DNA from: Paenibacillus radicis (ex Xue et al. 2023)
GTDB taxonomy: Bacteria > Bacillota > Bacilli > Paenibacillales > NBRC-103111
NCBI RefSeq assembly: GCF_024722015.1
Contig: NZ_JANQBD010000018.1
Span: 62,001-126,000 of the forward strand
Direction of reading: 5' to 3'
DNA: 64,000 nt
This document shows, piece by piece, positions 18,160 through 28,567 of the stretch. Numbering within the stretch: the first letter of the stretch is position 1; each line of letters starts with the position of its first letter. Under the pieces are notes generated by a model. The model was not told the origin of the DNA, did no database searches, and saw nothing but the letters and a program-made list of their open reading frames with translations. The translations under genes and the position numbers were made by a program.

Positions 18160-18232
18160 AACGGAACAGAAAGTTCCGTTATTCCATCTTCCGCCTCCAA
18201 TCTGAGGCAATAACGGAAGTAGAAATTCCGTT
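18160..18232. repeat. Paired AACGGAA hairpin repeat in a gene-free stretch
   Basis: Two hairpins, AACGGAA-N7-TTCCGTT at 18160-18180 and 18212-18232, share the same stem and a similar loop (CAGAAAG, GTAGAAA). Between them is GCCTC-N6-GAGGC. TTCCGTTATT of the first copy can instead pair perfectly with AATAACGGAA of the second, giving an alternative long hairpin. The whole 17929-18620 stretch (about 690 bases) holds only this element and the copy-A repeat; no convincing gene is seen. Confidence 0.75.
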
Positions 18233-18392
18233 ATGTTGGGTGGATACGAGAATTATGCACAAAATCAGAGAGATAGCGGAAGCAGCCGTTCCCTTATCAC
18301 TCAGTTTTCTGGACTTTCCAGGTGGCAGCGGAACAAGTTCTTCCTCTATTGCTCTTCACTACGGTGGGTGTAGTAGTAGAGAGCTGTTTCAA

Positions 18393-18450
18393 AAGAACAT
18401 GACTTCAACAGCAGCCGGAATCCCACATCCCTCCCCACGCACAAACGAAT
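18393..18450. repeat. Dispersed ~60-bp repeat, copy A
   Basis: This segment from AAGAACATGACTTCAACAGC to ACAAACGAAT matches 20647-20710 with a few substitutions and a 4-base gap. Both copies lie in gene-free DNA around the DUF2157 pair. It has no recognisable coding content or terminal inverted repeats and may be a remnant of a mobile or repetitive element. Confidence 0.7.
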
Positions 18451-18620
18451 GAGTCTACACAAAAAAGGACCGTCAGCATTACGCTTAGATTTGTTTTTAC
18501 TGCGTCTGGCGGGCAGTTAGAGGGTACTAGATAAAAATAGTACTTAATTTATTCACAGGGATGGCTATACTTAGAATTAAAGATGCAGTTTAAGGTAATT
18601 GGAGAAAGTGGGTGCGATAA

Positions 18621-19844
18621 ATGAGCAGAAAATGGGTTGAAAAAGAAGGCTTGCGTTGGGTGGAAAACGATATAGTAACCCGTGAGCAATATAATCAAAT
18701 TGTAAGCTTGTATGATGATAAAAAGCATGCTGTAGGCGTGCTTCCGCTGTTGGGAAGTATTTTAGTCGGATTAGGAATTTTAAGCTTTGTCGCGGCCAAC
18801 TGGCAGGATATTCCACAATTAGCCAGGTTATTCATGATTGCTATATTCATGATTGCTTTCTATGCGGGTGGGGAAACGTTTTTGAAGAAAGGCAACGAAA
18901 AGCTTGGTATCGCATTAATAGCCTTGGGATTGATTACATTTGGCAGCGGGATCATACTTACGGGGCAAATGTTCCATTTGATGGCATACGACAGCACTTC
19001 TTTTATCGTGTGGGGGACAGCTGGCATAGTATTGACTTACTTGTACCGAAGTCGTTTTCTGTATTTAATCAGCTTGCTGATTTTAACATTAACTCAATGG
19101 TACAGCACCGTTGAAATGGATCATTTCAGTTTCATTGCTTTTGCTATTATGGTTATCGGTCTCGGCTATTACAGTTGGAGGAAACAAAATGCGCTGTTGG
19201 CCTGGTGCTTCAGTTTAAGCTATGTCGTACAATCGCTAATGCTGGTAGCTGTTATGGATTGGAAGTTTTTCTGGTTTTTCGTACCGATCATGGCTTTGTA
19301 CGTATGGGGGGATTATCTTAAGGATCGGAGCTCCGGGTACGCTCTGCAGGCAGTTCCGCTTATAGCGGCTTTTGTGTTTAATGTAATTGTCGTACTGTTC
19401 TATGACCATTCGAGAGTTTCCGATCTTAAGGAGCTGCTCCCTGACAATTATTACTTCATCGTAAGCATGCTGGTGCTGTTAGCGGTTTCCGTCTTAGGCA
19501 AGCTTAAAAACAAACGGTTCTCCAGCTCGTTCGAATGGATTCTGGTAGTGCCCTTCGCCTACCTGCCATCCGGGGCTGCCCTGCTATATTTGCTCGCTTT
19601 GTTCTTCTTCTCCTTCTATGTACTTTGGAGAGGTTATATCGAAGAGTGGCGCTTCAAAATCAATTTCGGTACCGTTCTGTTTATATGTACAACAATGGTC
19701 GCTTACGGCAAGTTGACTTGGGCTTTTATGGATAAGTCGCTGTTTTTTATAATCGGAGGACTACTATTGCTTGTGCTGAGCTGGTTCTTGAACCGGAGGA
19801 AAAAGAAATTTTTTGAAGAAGGCAAAGGAGGGGATCCGTCATGA
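18621..19844 (+). CDS. DUF2157 multi-pass membrane protein
   Basis: 407-residue integral membrane protein with about 12 hydrophobic segments after a soluble N-terminus of about 45 residues. The region VGVLPLLGSILVGLGILSF followed by AANWQDIP is typical of DUF2157. The biochemical role of the family is unknown. The ATG at 18621 follows a GGAGAAAGTGGG sequence. The last codons overlap the start of the GDYXXLXY gene (ATGA), a pairing common for this family, so the two proteins probably act together in the membrane. Confidence 0.85.
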   Translation: MSRKWVEKEGLRWVENDIVTREQYNQIVSLYDDKKHAVGVLPLLGSILVGLGILSFVAANWQDIPQLARLFMIAIFMIAFYAGGETFLKKGNEKLGIALIALGLITFGSGIILTGQMFHLMAYDSTSFIVWGTAGIVLTYLYRSRFLYLISLLILTLTQWYSTVEMDHFSFIAFAIMVIGLGYYSWRKQNALLAWCFSLSYVVQSLMLVAVMDWKFFWFFVPIMALYVWGDYLKDRSSGYALQAVPLIAAFVFNVIVVLFYDHSRVSDLKELLPDNYYFIVSMLVLLAVSVLGKLKNKRFSSSFEWILVVPFAYLPSGAALLYLLALFFFSFYVLWRGYIEEWRFKINFGTVLFICTTMVAYGKLTWAFMDKSLFFIIGGLLLLVLSWFLNRRKKKFFEEGKGGDPS

Positions 19845-20368
19845 GCGAACAAACACAACAGCGCCCACGCCGCGCTATATGGCTGCTCTGGATCGTACTG
19901 CTTCAGGTGCTTTTCTTAGGCGGAATAGCTGGTTCTTATTATGCAGTCGATTGGTTTGGTGAAGAGATTAAGCTGAAAACGGTGCCGGTTGATCCCCGCG
20001 ATATGCTATATGGTGATTACGTGACTTTGAGCTATGAGGTTAGTCAGTTGAGCCCAGCCTTGTGGAAGGGCGAAGGTGAACTGCCTAAACAGGGCAGCCG
20101 GGTGTTCGTTCAATTGAAACCGGAGAATGGCCTGTATGTTGCTTCAGGTATTTATTCCGACAAGCCGGCGGCCATCCCGGGAGAAGCTGTTTTGAAAGGG
20201 CGGGTCAGCTACAGCTGGAATGAAATGATCCGTGTGGAATATGGGATAGAACAATACTATGTTCCAGAAGGTACGGGTAAAGAGCTGGAGGAGAAAGCAA
20301 GAAATATGATTGTCGCTGTAAAAATTGCCTCTTGGGGGCAAGCTAAAATTGCCGGCTTGGAATATTGA
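19841..20368 (+). CDS. GDYXXLXY-motif membrane protein
   Basis: 175-residue protein with one N-terminal membrane anchor (about residues 13-35) and an extracellular domain containing DMLYGDYVTLSYE, the motif after which the GDYXXLXY family is named. Translationally coupled to the DUF2157 gene, with a GGAGGGGAT ribosome site inside that gene's end. Function unknown. A terminator follows. Confidence 0.87.
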   Translation: MSEQTQQRPRRAIWLLWIVLLQVLFLGGIAGSYYAVDWFGEEIKLKTVPVDPRDMLYGDYVTLSYEVSQLSPALWKGEGELPKQGSRVFVQLKPENGLYVASGIYSDKPAAIPGEAVLKGRVSYSWNEMIRVEYGIEQYYVPEGTGKELEEKARNMIVAVKIASWGQAKIAGLEY

Positions 20369-20381
20369 TCCAGATCAGTTG

Positions 20382-20421
20382 GACGGTTGGGGAGAAACGG
20401 GAGCCCTGACTGTCTTTTTTT
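20382..20421 (+). terminator. Rho-independent terminator after the DUF2157 operon
   Basis: GACGGTTGGGG pairs over 11 positions with CCCTGACTGTC (three G-T pairs) around an 11-base loop, followed by a run of seven T. Confidence 0.7.
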
Positions 20422-20646
20422 GCAATTAAGTTCCTTTACAGCATCAAAGTATGAAGCAGGGGTACCCTCTCTAAATTTTTCACATGTTGCTAGGAGAAAA
20501 GGAAAAGTAGCAGAAGGCAGTAAAGTAGAACAGAAAAGGGAATGGGTGTAGGATAGTCTCCGCCCTGGTCGTCACCTTCGATGACTGCTCGAGTATGCTA
20601 CCTACCTTTGAAGCTCGTGTTCCAACTGCTGCAAGCCATAAAATCA

Positions 20647-20710
20647 AAGGAACACGACTTCAACAGCGGCCGGAATCCCACGACCATTCCCTCCCCACCC
20701 ACAAACGTAT
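20647..20710. repeat. Dispersed ~60-bp repeat, copy B
   Basis: Partner of the 18393-18450 repeat: AAGGAACACGACTTCAACAG through ACAAACGTAT. Apart from the terminator at 20382-20421 and this repeat, the 513 bases between the GDYXXLXY gene and the MFS gene contain nothing recognisable. A frame covering the repeat (20581-20763) has no ribosome site and is not supported. Confidence 0.7.
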
Positions 20711-20881
20711 TGGTTAACATCAAGGATGCTGCAAGGCATTTTTTTTCTGCGAAAAGCTTTTAATGGAAAGGTGCAAGGTTTACAGAAAAATGCAACGGTG
20801 ATACCATTACCTGTAATATTAATAATTGCCGAATACAGTTGAGGACTAGGTCGAACGCAGCAAGAGGGGGAAAAGTTCGGA

Positions 20882-22078
20882 ATGGAAACATGGAAACGAA
20901 ATTTATGGTTGTTATGGGTCGGGTGCTTCGTTACCTCGGCTAGTTTTACTATGGTTGTTCCTTTTTTGCCATTATTTCTAATTCATATTGGAGTAAATGA
21001 AAATTTGGAAATGTGGTCAGGCTTATTGTTTAGCTCGTCTTTTTTGGCAGGTGCCATTTCGGCGCCATTCTGGGGGGCAATGGGTGACAAATATGGGCGA
21101 AAGCCTATGATTGTGCGGGCAGGTCTTGTCATATGTGCGATCTACATACTTACAGCATTTGTTACAAGTCCCTATCAATTGCTTGCTTTGCGTATCGCGC
21201 AAGGATTGCTGACCGGGTTTATTCCAGGATCGATTGCGTTAGTCGGTACGAACACACCTGAGAATAAAGTAGGTTATGCGCTTTCTATGATGTCTACTGC
21301 TACAGCAACCGGCGGTATTATGGGACCGCTGCTTGGGGGAATTATTTCCAAATTATTGGACAACCGGGTTGCTTTTGCCAGTGCAGGAGTTTTAGTTTTA
21401 ATGGCGACACTATTAATTCTGATTTGGGTGAAGGAGGAAAAAATTGTTGCAGGCAAGCTGCGCCCTCCTTTTTTCGGATCACTTAAGCTGTTGGCGCGAA
21501 ATCGTGCACTCATGACCGTGCTGCTGTTAACCCTTCTCACCCAGTTATCTGTAATGACTATCGAACCGGTATTGCCTTTGTACATTGTTGAAATTGGCGG
21601 CTCAGTCAAAGATGCCTCGCTGTTGGCGGGTATAGTGTTTTCAGTAGTTGGAGTAGCCAGTCTTATTTTTGCGCCTCGGTGGGGGAGATTGGGAGATAAA
21701 ATCGGATTTCGGAAAATATTGCTAGTGGGATTATTAGTGGGCGGGCTTGGCAATCTTGCGCAAATTCCGTTTCATGATATATGGGGATTTTCTATTGTCA
21801 GGTTTATTTATGGGGCTTTCTTTTGTGCGGTGTTTCCGGCATTGAATGCGCTTATTGTTCGAACAACTCCAAGCGATTTCCGTGGGCAGGCTTTTGGACT
21901 CAACCAGACAGCTAATCAATTGGGTGGGATGCTTGGACCTTTAGTAGGAGGTGTAATAAGCGGCGTGTTCTCGATCCACAGTGTATTTTGGGTTACGGGC
22001 TTATTGCTAATTTCGACTATGGGGCTTGCTTACTTGTTGGATAAAAAGCCTTCCTCACAAGATTCAGTTGCAACTTGA
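20882..22078 (+). CDS. MFS transporter, drug-efflux type
   Basis: 398-residue major facilitator with 12 hydrophobic segments. The loop 2-3 signature is GAMGDKYGRKPMIVRAG, and the fifth-helix antiporter-type motif is ATATGGIMGPLLGG, both characteristic of proton-coupled efflux pumps (MdtG/NorA-like). Substrate not predictable. The ATG at 20882 has AGAGGGGGAAAA upstream. Stands alone, with no regulator adjacent. Confidence 0.88.
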   Translation: METWKRNLWLLWVGCFVTSASFTMVVPFLPLFLIHIGVNENLEMWSGLLFSSSFLAGAISAPFWGAMGDKYGRKPMIVRAGLVICAIYILTAFVTSPYQLLALRIAQGLLTGFIPGSIALVGTNTPENKVGYALSMMSTATATGGIMGPLLGGIISKLLDNRVAFASAGVLVLMATLLILIWVKEEKIVAGKLRPPFFGSLKLLARNRALMTVLLLTLLTQLSVMTIEPVLPLYIVEIGGSVKDASLLAGIVFSVVGVASLIFAPRWGRLGDKIGFRKILLVGLLVGGLGNLAQIPFHDIWGFSIVRFIYGAFFCAVFPALNALIVRTTPSDFRGQAFGLNQTANQLGGMLGPLVGGVISGVFSIHSVFWVTGLLLISTMGLAYLLDKKPSSQDSVAT

Positions 22079-22169
22079 TGGAATAGAAGCGGTTTGCTAG
22101 CGGCAGCATTCAGGCAATACGAGCCTATGTTGAGAAACTAAATTTGGTAGAAAAAAGAGGTGTGTACGT

Positions 22170-22994
22170 ATGGAAGCAAAGCAATGGTCTTTACCTGGCG
22201 GTATGTTGATTTGGGACCGTACACAGCATACTGCACATGACGAAGTGCTTGTTCCGTTTGCGATGGAAGAGCTGTTATGCAGGCAGGTGGGCGAGGGAGG
22301 GACGCCGATTGTACATATGTGGCGGCATCCGAGAGCGCTGGTTATGGGACTTAGAGACAGCCGTCTGCCGCAAGCTGTGAAAGCTAAGCAGTGGCTGGAA
22401 TCTCAAGGGTATTCGGTTGCCGTACGCAACTCCGGTGGAGCTGCGGTCCCGCTTGATCTGGGGGTCGTTAATATTTCACTCGTGATGCCCAAGCGTCAAG
22501 GACAGATCGATTATCGGCATGATTTCGAGACGATGTATCATTTAATCAAGGACACGCTGCAAACCTTATCTCCAGATGTGGAAAAGGGGGAGATCAAGGG
22601 CTCCTATTGCCCGGGAGATTATGATCTCAGCATCGGAGGGCGCAAGTTTTGTGGCATTGCACAGCGGCGGCAGGCAAAAGCTATCGTTGTGCAGGCATTC
22701 GTAGTCGTTCGCGGCGACGGCGAAAGCAAAGCAGCGCTGGCCCGCGAGTTTTACCGCATAGCGGCTGAGGGAGCTGATGAGCAGTCCTTTCCGGAGGTGG
22801 ACGAGCACAGCATGGGGAGCCTGGAGGAGCTGATCGGACTGTGCGATGAGCAGCGGTTCGTTGATTCCGTGAAGCAAACGGTACGAGAGCGCAAGCTGGC
22901 AGCAGCGGCAGGCGAAGCTCCGCTTCAACTGCCTGATGAGCAGCAAATTGCGGAGACAGTGCTCATGCTGAAGGCACGCTATGGGATAGCATGA
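22170..22994 (+). CDS. lipL: Octanoyl-[GcvH]:protein N-octanoyltransferase (LipL-like)
   Basis: 274-residue member of the lipoate ligase/octanoyltransferase fold. In Firmicutes LipL moves octanoyl groups from GcvH to the E2 subunits of ketoacid dehydrogenases, a step in lipoate assembly. RNSGGAAVPLDLGVVNISL is the substrate loop, and GSYCPGDYDLSI carries the thioester Cys at residue 147, close to the position known in LipL (Cys150). The related LipM also has an active-site Cys, so that assignment cannot be excluded. It lies about 4 kb from the pdh operon, whose E2 (pdhC) would be an acceptor. Confidence 0.8.
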   Translation: MEAKQWSLPGGMLIWDRTQHTAHDEVLVPFAMEELLCRQVGEGGTPIVHMWRHPRALVMGLRDSRLPQAVKAKQWLESQGYSVAVRNSGGAAVPLDLGVVNISLVMPKRQGQIDYRHDFETMYHLIKDTLQTLSPDVEKGEIKGSYCPGDYDLSIGGRKFCGIAQRRQAKAIVVQAFVVVRGDGESKAALAREFYRIAAEGADEQSFPEVDEHSMGSLEELIGLCDEQRFVDSVKQTVRERKLAAAAGEAPLQLPDEQQIAETVLMLKARYGIA

Positions 22995-23086
22995 GCAAGA
23001 GGGCAAGTTGCAGCGAAATATGCGGTTGGAAGCAGAGCAGTGTCGTCATCACAACGTATACCTGCCAGTCGTGAAGGAATGAGTAT

Positions 23087-23308
23087 TCATTCCTTTATGC
23101 CGGGGAGACGACTTTCCAGCCGCTCAATAAGCTCGCCATAAGTATCGCGCAGGTCTTTTATAGTTATCAGTTCAGGGGTATTAGCTGCTTCTTCGGCAGA
23201 ATGTCCCTTAAGAATAGAATCCAGGCCGTTATAATTGAACTTCAAATCCTTATAGGTTTGATCAAGCTTTTCCAAAACAACGCCAATTAAAGTGCTATAT
23301 TGCTCCAT
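23087..23308 (-). CDS. Small soluble protein of unknown function
   Basis: 73-residue acidic, helix-rich protein (MEQYSTLIGVVLEKLDQTY at the start) with no membrane segment or known motif. The minus-strand frame opens at GTG 23323, but that codon lies one base after GGAGG. ATG 23308 is 16 bases after it, a little far, so the start is uncertain. It lies between lipL and ilvE and ends at a palindrome (23074-23096). Coding status is likely from its amino-acid composition and ribosome site. No function can be proposed. Confidence 0.6.
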   Translation of the reverse strand: MEQYSTLIGVVLEKLDQTYKDLKFNYNGLDSILKGHSAEEAANTPELITIKDLRDTYGELIERLESRLPGIKE

Positions 23309-23414
23309 AAAATCGTTTTTCACTCCTCCAGTACGTATTCTATCAAAAGTATACTCTATTATTCCCTCAACCAGAAATGTTCAGAGTTCCCTTGAAAGTC
23401 TTAATTTCAGACAG

Positions 23415-23440
23415 CAAAAAAGCTGCTATATAAGCAGCTT
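23415..23440 (-). terminator. Terminator overlapping the ilvE stop codon
   Basis: Read on the minus strand, AAGCTGCT-TATAT-AGCAGCTT is a perfect 8-bp hairpin followed by TTTT. It overlaps the last bases of the aminotransferase gene. Confidence 0.8.
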
Positions 23441-24506
23441 AGCATTTTACTGTCCATCCCCACTCATCTTGCACTTTACCGCATTGTATCCCAGTTAAAG
23501 TATCGTATAGCTTTTGCGAGCAGGCCCCTGTTATGCCCTGATTAATTACAATATCGCGGCTGTTCCAATACAGCCCGCCTACCGGTGAAATGACGGCTGC
23601 CGTTCCGGTGCCGAATACCTCTTCCAATAATCCATTATCGGATGCGCGCATGATTTCATCTATAGATATTTTTCGTTCCGTTACCGGGATGTCCCATTGC
23701 CTTAGCAAGTGGATAACACTATTGCGGGTAATCCCCTCCAGAATGCTGCCGTTTAATTCAGGGGTAATCACTTCGCCGTTTATTTTGAAAAAAACATTCA
23801 TACTCCCTACTTCTTCGATATAGGATCTCTGGATACCGTCAAGCCACAGTACTTGAGAACAGTTATGCTGTTCCTTTGCTTCCATTTGTGCTTTTAAGCT
23901 GGATGCATAATTGCCCGGTGTTTTGGCATGACCGGTGCCGCCTTGAACGGCTCTTACATAATGATTATCAACGAAGATACGTATAGGCTTCAGGCCTTCC
24001 TCATAGTAGGCACCCCCCGGAGAAAGAATGATAGCAAACAAATAATGATCGGATGAGCGTACGCCTAGAGCCGCTTCAGTGGCAATTATAAAGGGGCGGA
24101 TATATAGAGAGGTTCCTTCTGTAGAGGGGATCCAGTCCGCTTCAATGCGGATAAGGGTTTGGAGGGCTTCCACGAAAAAAGCTTCATCAATGGGCGGTAT
24201 ACTGATTCTTTCGCTTGAGAGGTTGATTCGCTGCGCGTTTTTGTCAGGACGAAACAACAGAATTTGATCATCATGTGAACGATAAGCCTTTAATCCCTCG
24301 AAAACGGCTTGGCCATAATGAAACACCATAGCTGCAGGATCAAGTACAAATGGGGCATAAGGGACAATACGAGGTTCATGCCAGCCTTCAGCTGCGGAAT
24401 AATCCATCAAAAACATATGGTCGGTAAAATGCTTGCCAAAGCCTAATGATTGTTGGTCTGGCTTCGATTTGAGCTGATTGCTTAGTTCTATACGTATTGG
24501 ATTCAC
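23439..24506 (-). CDS. ilvE: Branched-chain amino acid aminotransferase
   Basis: 355-residue fold-type IV PLP enzyme that interconverts Leu/Ile/Val and their 2-keto acids. FHYGQAVFEGLKAYR is the N-terminal BCAT signature, GHAKTPGNYASSL contains the PLP Lys, and EEVFGTGTAAVISPVG is the C-terminal cofactor loop. A TTG at 24524 opens the frame, but it overlaps AGGGGG; GTG 24506 lies nine bases after that ribosome site and is chosen. Transcribed divergently from a LysR regulator 135 bases away, which may control it. The protein is of the longer (about 355) BCAT type found in Firmicutes. Confidence 0.93.
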   Translation of the reverse strand: MNPIRIELSNQLKSKPDQQSLGFGKHFTDHMFLMDYSAAEGWHEPRIVPYAPFVLDPAAMVFHYGQAVFEGLKAYRSHDDQILLFRPDKNAQRINLSSERISIPPIDEAFFVEALQTLIRIEADWIPSTEGTSLYIRPFIIATEAALGVRSSDHYLFAIILSPGGAYYEEGLKPIRIFVDNHYVRAVQGGTGHAKTPGNYASSLKAQMEAKEQHNCSQVLWLDGIQRSYIEEVGSMNVFFKINGEVITPELNGSILEGITRNSVIHLLRQWDIPVTERKISIDEIMRASDNGLLEEVFGTGTAAVISPVGGLYWNSRDIVINQGITGACSQKLYDTLTGIQCGKVQDEWGWTVKC

Positions 24507-24641
24507 GATCAGGTTCCCCCTCAATTGGCAATAAATACATCTCTACTTCCAACTATAAGAGATCATAGATCATTGATCAATTATGAATTGGTTCTTATTA
24601 TTATAGATAACATCGATTATTATAGGGCGAGGTGAACGGGT

Positions 24642-25517
24642 ATGGAGCATCGGCTTTTGGAATATTTTATTGCGGTATGTGAGGAATTGCATTTTACGAG
24701 AGCGGCTGAAAAGCTTGGGATCAGTCAATCCACACTAAGTCATCAAATCCAACTGCTGGAGCATCGGGTAGGGGCGCCTTTATTTACGAGAATAGGTAAA
24801 AAAACTTATAGGTCGGAAGCGGGAGAAATTCTTTTAAAACACAGCCTGAATTTATTTCACGAGTTAGACCAAGCTAAGGCCGCTATAAATGAATTAAGCA
24901 GCATGCAGCGGGGAAGATTGCGTATCGGCTGTTCTGGCAACCATCTGCTTACATCGGCGATGATCTCATTTTACAAACAATTTCCAGGCGTTGAGCTTTC
25001 TGTGACAGAGCTGGCTACGGACGAAACTAAGGAAGGGTTATTGACGAATCAACTGGATATAGGCGTTATATTTTTGCCGCTTGAGGACGATCTGCTTGAA
25101 AGTATTCCTTTATATAACGAAGAATTACAGTTGGTAGTTTCAGATAGCAGCAGCTTGGCAGAGGCTCGTTTCATTGAAATGAAGGATCTCCAGAGCTACC
25201 CGATCATGATGCTTCAGAAAAAATTCCTGGTTCGTCAAATGATGGACAACTACTGCGCACAGTATGGATTTGTCGTAAAGCCAATTCTTGAGTTGTCCAC
25301 CCTGGATTCATTACTTCAGATGGCTAAAAGCAACATTGGAGGAGCCGTCCTGCCGCGGTCTTATTTAAAAAATATCGGGAGCTTGGGCATCCGGGCTATC
25401 CCCATCCAAGACCCGGTGCCTCAAAAATCCGTCGGAATTGTTTATCGAAAAGAGACGTACATGTGTGCTTCGATCCAAACCTTCATTCGCGAATTGATGA
25501 GCAGCTTCGAGGTATAG
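24642..25517 (+). CDS. LysR-family transcriptional regulator
   Basis: 291-residue LysR protein. The N-terminal winged helix begins LLEYFIAVCEELHFTRAAEKLGISQSTLSHQI, and the rest is the two-lobed effector domain, of the CynR-like group. The ATG follows GGCGAGGTGAACGGGT. It diverges from ilvE, and regulators of this family usually act on the divergent gene, so ilvE is the likely target. AT-rich dyads around 24565-24625 (for example TTGATCAA) could be its site, but none stands out. Confidence 0.9.
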   Translation: MEHRLLEYFIAVCEELHFTRAAEKLGISQSTLSHQIQLLEHRVGAPLFTRIGKKTYRSEAGEILLKHSLNLFHELDQAKAAINELSSMQRGRLRIGCSGNHLLTSAMISFYKQFPGVELSVTELATDETKEGLLTNQLDIGVIFLPLEDDLLESIPLYNEELQLVVSDSSSLAEARFIEMKDLQSYPIMMLQKKFLVRQMMDNYCAQYGFVVKPILELSTLDSLLQMAKSNIGGAVLPRSYLKNIGSLGIRAIPIQDPVPQKSVGIVYRKETYMCASIQTFIRELMSSFEV

Positions 25518-25531
25518 ACGATAAGTTAGAT

Positions 25532-26257
25532 TTACAAAAAAAGCTTCATCGCGGCGGGCAACTCGTTTTGCCAGAAGCCCCATAAATGCTTGCCCGGCTT
25601 CTCGAAGTAAGTTAACTGACAGTTCCTTGCTTCGAGGAGCTCCCGGGTAAGCCGATTTGCCTCAAGGAAATCGAACGTTCCACGCTCCGTTATTACCTCC
25701 TGCTCGTCCAAGCCGATCAGCATATACAGCTCCAACCAAGATAAATCGGCTTCCTTCGCAATCCGTTCCTGTGTTGATTGTAAAAATGCCCCTGATAAGG
25801 ATATAACTTTGCCAAATAGGTCACGATAATCTAAGGCGAGATGTAAGGATAGGGTACCTCCCAATGAATCCCCCGCCAAAATGCGCTCCGATTGGGAAGT
25901 ACGTACCGGGTATTTTTGCTCGACGAACGGCAGCAGCTCCTGAGTGAAAAATCGACAATAATCGTCAAAAAGCGCACCTTCAGGGGCATATTCGGATGTA
26001 CGGACGTCTGTTATCGTATCGACGCAAACAATAATAGCGGGCTCAACGCCTTCATCGTAAACCAAACGGTTCATATGAGTGGCGATTCTGCCGAAATTTA
26101 TGAACTGCTCTCCGTCCTGACAATAAATAACAGGGTAGGAGATAAGTTCCTGATAGCCCGGCGGTAATGAGATACGTACTGTACGGTGTTCACTTAAAAT
26201 GCTGGACGGAACGAGCTCCTTGACAATGTTTCGTTTGTAATAGAACGAGTCATCCAT
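25532..26257 (-). CDS. Esterase of the enterochelin-esterase/YbbA-like alpha/beta hydrolase group
   Basis: 241-residue alpha/beta hydrolase. ILAGDSLGGTLSLHL contains the nucleophile Ser (GDSLG), and the likely catalytic His is in FEKPGKHLWGFWQ near the C-terminus. YPVIYCQDGEQFINFG is the family's early beta-strand motif. Enzymes of this group hydrolyse siderophore trilactones or simple esters; no siderophore genes are nearby. The frame opens at 26359, but ATG 26257 has AGGAGG upstream (minus strand) and is chosen. It ends 14 bases from the LysR stop, converging with it. Confidence 0.8.
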   Translation of the reverse strand: MDDSFYYKRNIVKELVPSSILSEHRTVRISLPPGYQELISYPVIYCQDGEQFINFGRIATHMNRLVYDEGVEPAIIVCVDTITDVRTSEYAPEGALFDDYCRFFTQELLPFVEQKYPVRTSQSERILAGDSLGGTLSLHLALDYRDLFGKVISLSGAFLQSTQERIAKEADLSWLELYMLIGLDEQEVITERGTFDFLEANRLTRELLEARNCQLTYFEKPGKHLWGFWQNELPAAMKLFL

Positions 26258-26376
26258 AGGGTTGTCCTCCTGTTGTATTATAATAGTTTGCTGAAATTTA
26301 ATCATCTGTATTATATGTTTTTTGAAACTGTTATATAGCGTATTCTCGAAAAAGATCATATAATTCAGGAGGGTAG

Positions 26377-26406
26377 TTGTTTTATTACGGAAAACAGGTT
26401 TATAAT
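26377..26406 (+). promoter_or_regulatory. Likely sigma-A promoter of the pdh operon
   Basis: TTGTTT at 26377-26382 and a consensus TATAAT at 26401-26406 are separated by 18 bases, about 60 bases before pdhA. Confidence 0.65.
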
Positions 26407-26460
26407 ACTACTATAACAGAAACTCCAGTTTCAAGGCACGAAAATCTATCGTTGAGGTGA

Positions 26461-27540
<1,080 letters not shown>

Positions 27541-27557
27541 AGAGGAGGAAGCAGACC

Positions 27558-28538
27558 ATGGCACAAATGACAATGATTCAAGCGATCAAGGACGCAATGC
27601 GCGTAGAGCTGCAGCGCGATCCTAACGTTGTAATATTCGGGGAAGATGTAGGTAAAGTCGGCGGTGTATTCCGTGCAACGGAAGGACTGCAAGCTGAGTT
27701 CGGAGAAGATCGCGTATTTGATACGCCTCTGGCAGAATCCGCAATCGGCGGTTTAGCTGTAGGTATGGGGATTCAAGGCTTTCGTCCGATTGCCGAGATT
27801 CAATTCGTTGGTTTTATCTATGAGGCTTTGGATCAAATTGCCATCCAGGCAGCACGTATGCGCTACCGTTCCGGCGGCCGCTACAATGCGCCAATTACAT
27901 TCAGAACTCCTTTTGGCGGCGGCGTAAAAGCAGCTGAGCTTCACACAGATCCGTTGGAAGGCTTGCTTACACAAACGCCTGGTATCAAGGTAGTTGTTCC
28001 TTCCAATCCTTATGATGCAAAAGGCTTGTTGATTTCTGCAATCCGTGATAACGATCCTGTATTTTTCATGGAGCATTTGAATTTGTACCGTTCTTTCCGC
28101 GCCGAAGTGCCGGAAGGCGAATACACCGTGCCTATCGGTAAAGCGAACGTAGTTCGCGAAGGCTCAGACGTTACCATTATTACTTACGGTGCTATGGTTC
28201 ATACGTCTTTGAAGGCTGCTGAAGAAATCGAAAAAGCTCGCGGAGCCAAAGTCGAAGTTATCGATCTTCGTACCTTGATGCCGCTTGATATCGACACTAT
28301 CGTTGAATCCATTAAGAAAACGAACCGTGCAATTGTTGTACAAGAAGCACAAAAATCTTCAGGTATCGCTGCTGAAGTTATCGCTCAAATTAATGAGAAA
28401 GCGATCCTTCACCTGGAAGCTCCAGTGCTTCGCGTAACACCTCCGGACACTGTATATGCTTTTGCTCAAGTTGAAGACCAATGGCTGCCTAACCCGGCTC
28501 GTATCGTAGCTGGTTTAAATAAAGTTTTGGATTTCTAG
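27558..28538 (+). CDS. pdhB: Pyruvate dehydrogenase E1 component, beta subunit
   Basis: 326-residue partner of Pdh[20 protein letters not shown] and the segment [16 protein letters not shown] are characteristic of E1 beta, as is the C-terminal transketolase domain with [15 protein letters not shown]. Together the two subunits form the alpha2beta2 E1. Ribosome site AGAGGAGG. After this gene the operon is interrupted by about 550 bases of structured DNA before pdhC, which may uncouple E1 from E2/E3 expression. Confidence 0.96.
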   Translation: MAQMTMIQAIKDAMRVELQRDPNVVIFGEDVGKVGGVFRATEGLQAEFGEDRVFDTPLAESAIGGLAVGMGIQGFRPIAEIQFVGFIYEALDQIAIQAARMRYRSGGRYNAPITFRTPFGGGVKAAELHTDPLEGLLTQTPGIKVVVPSNPYDAKGLLISAIRDNDPVFFMEHLNLYRSFRAEVPEGEYTVPIGKANVVREGSDVTIITYGAMVHTSLKAAEEIEKARGAKVEVIDLRTLMPLDIDTIVESIKKTNRAIVVQEAQKSSGIAAEVIAQINEKAILHLEAPVLRVTPPDTVYAFAQVEDQWLPNPARIVAGLNKVLDF

Positions 28539-28567
28539 AAGTTCGATGATCAACTGCCGCTGCGAGT

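Noticed and set aside
20581-20763. 60-codon frame covering repeat copy B, and the similar frame at 18240-18452 covering copy A.
   Set aside because: No ribosome sites, and the translated parts are in different contexts. They are open frames over repeat DNA, not genes.
23074-23096. Palindrome AAGGAATGA/TCATTCCTT at the end of the small minus-strand gene.
   Set aside because: No T-run follows on either strand; not called as a terminator.
24540-24641. Possible LysR box between ilvE and the LysR gene.
   Set aside because: Several AT-rich partial dyads exist, but none is clearly better than the background; a specific site cannot be supported.
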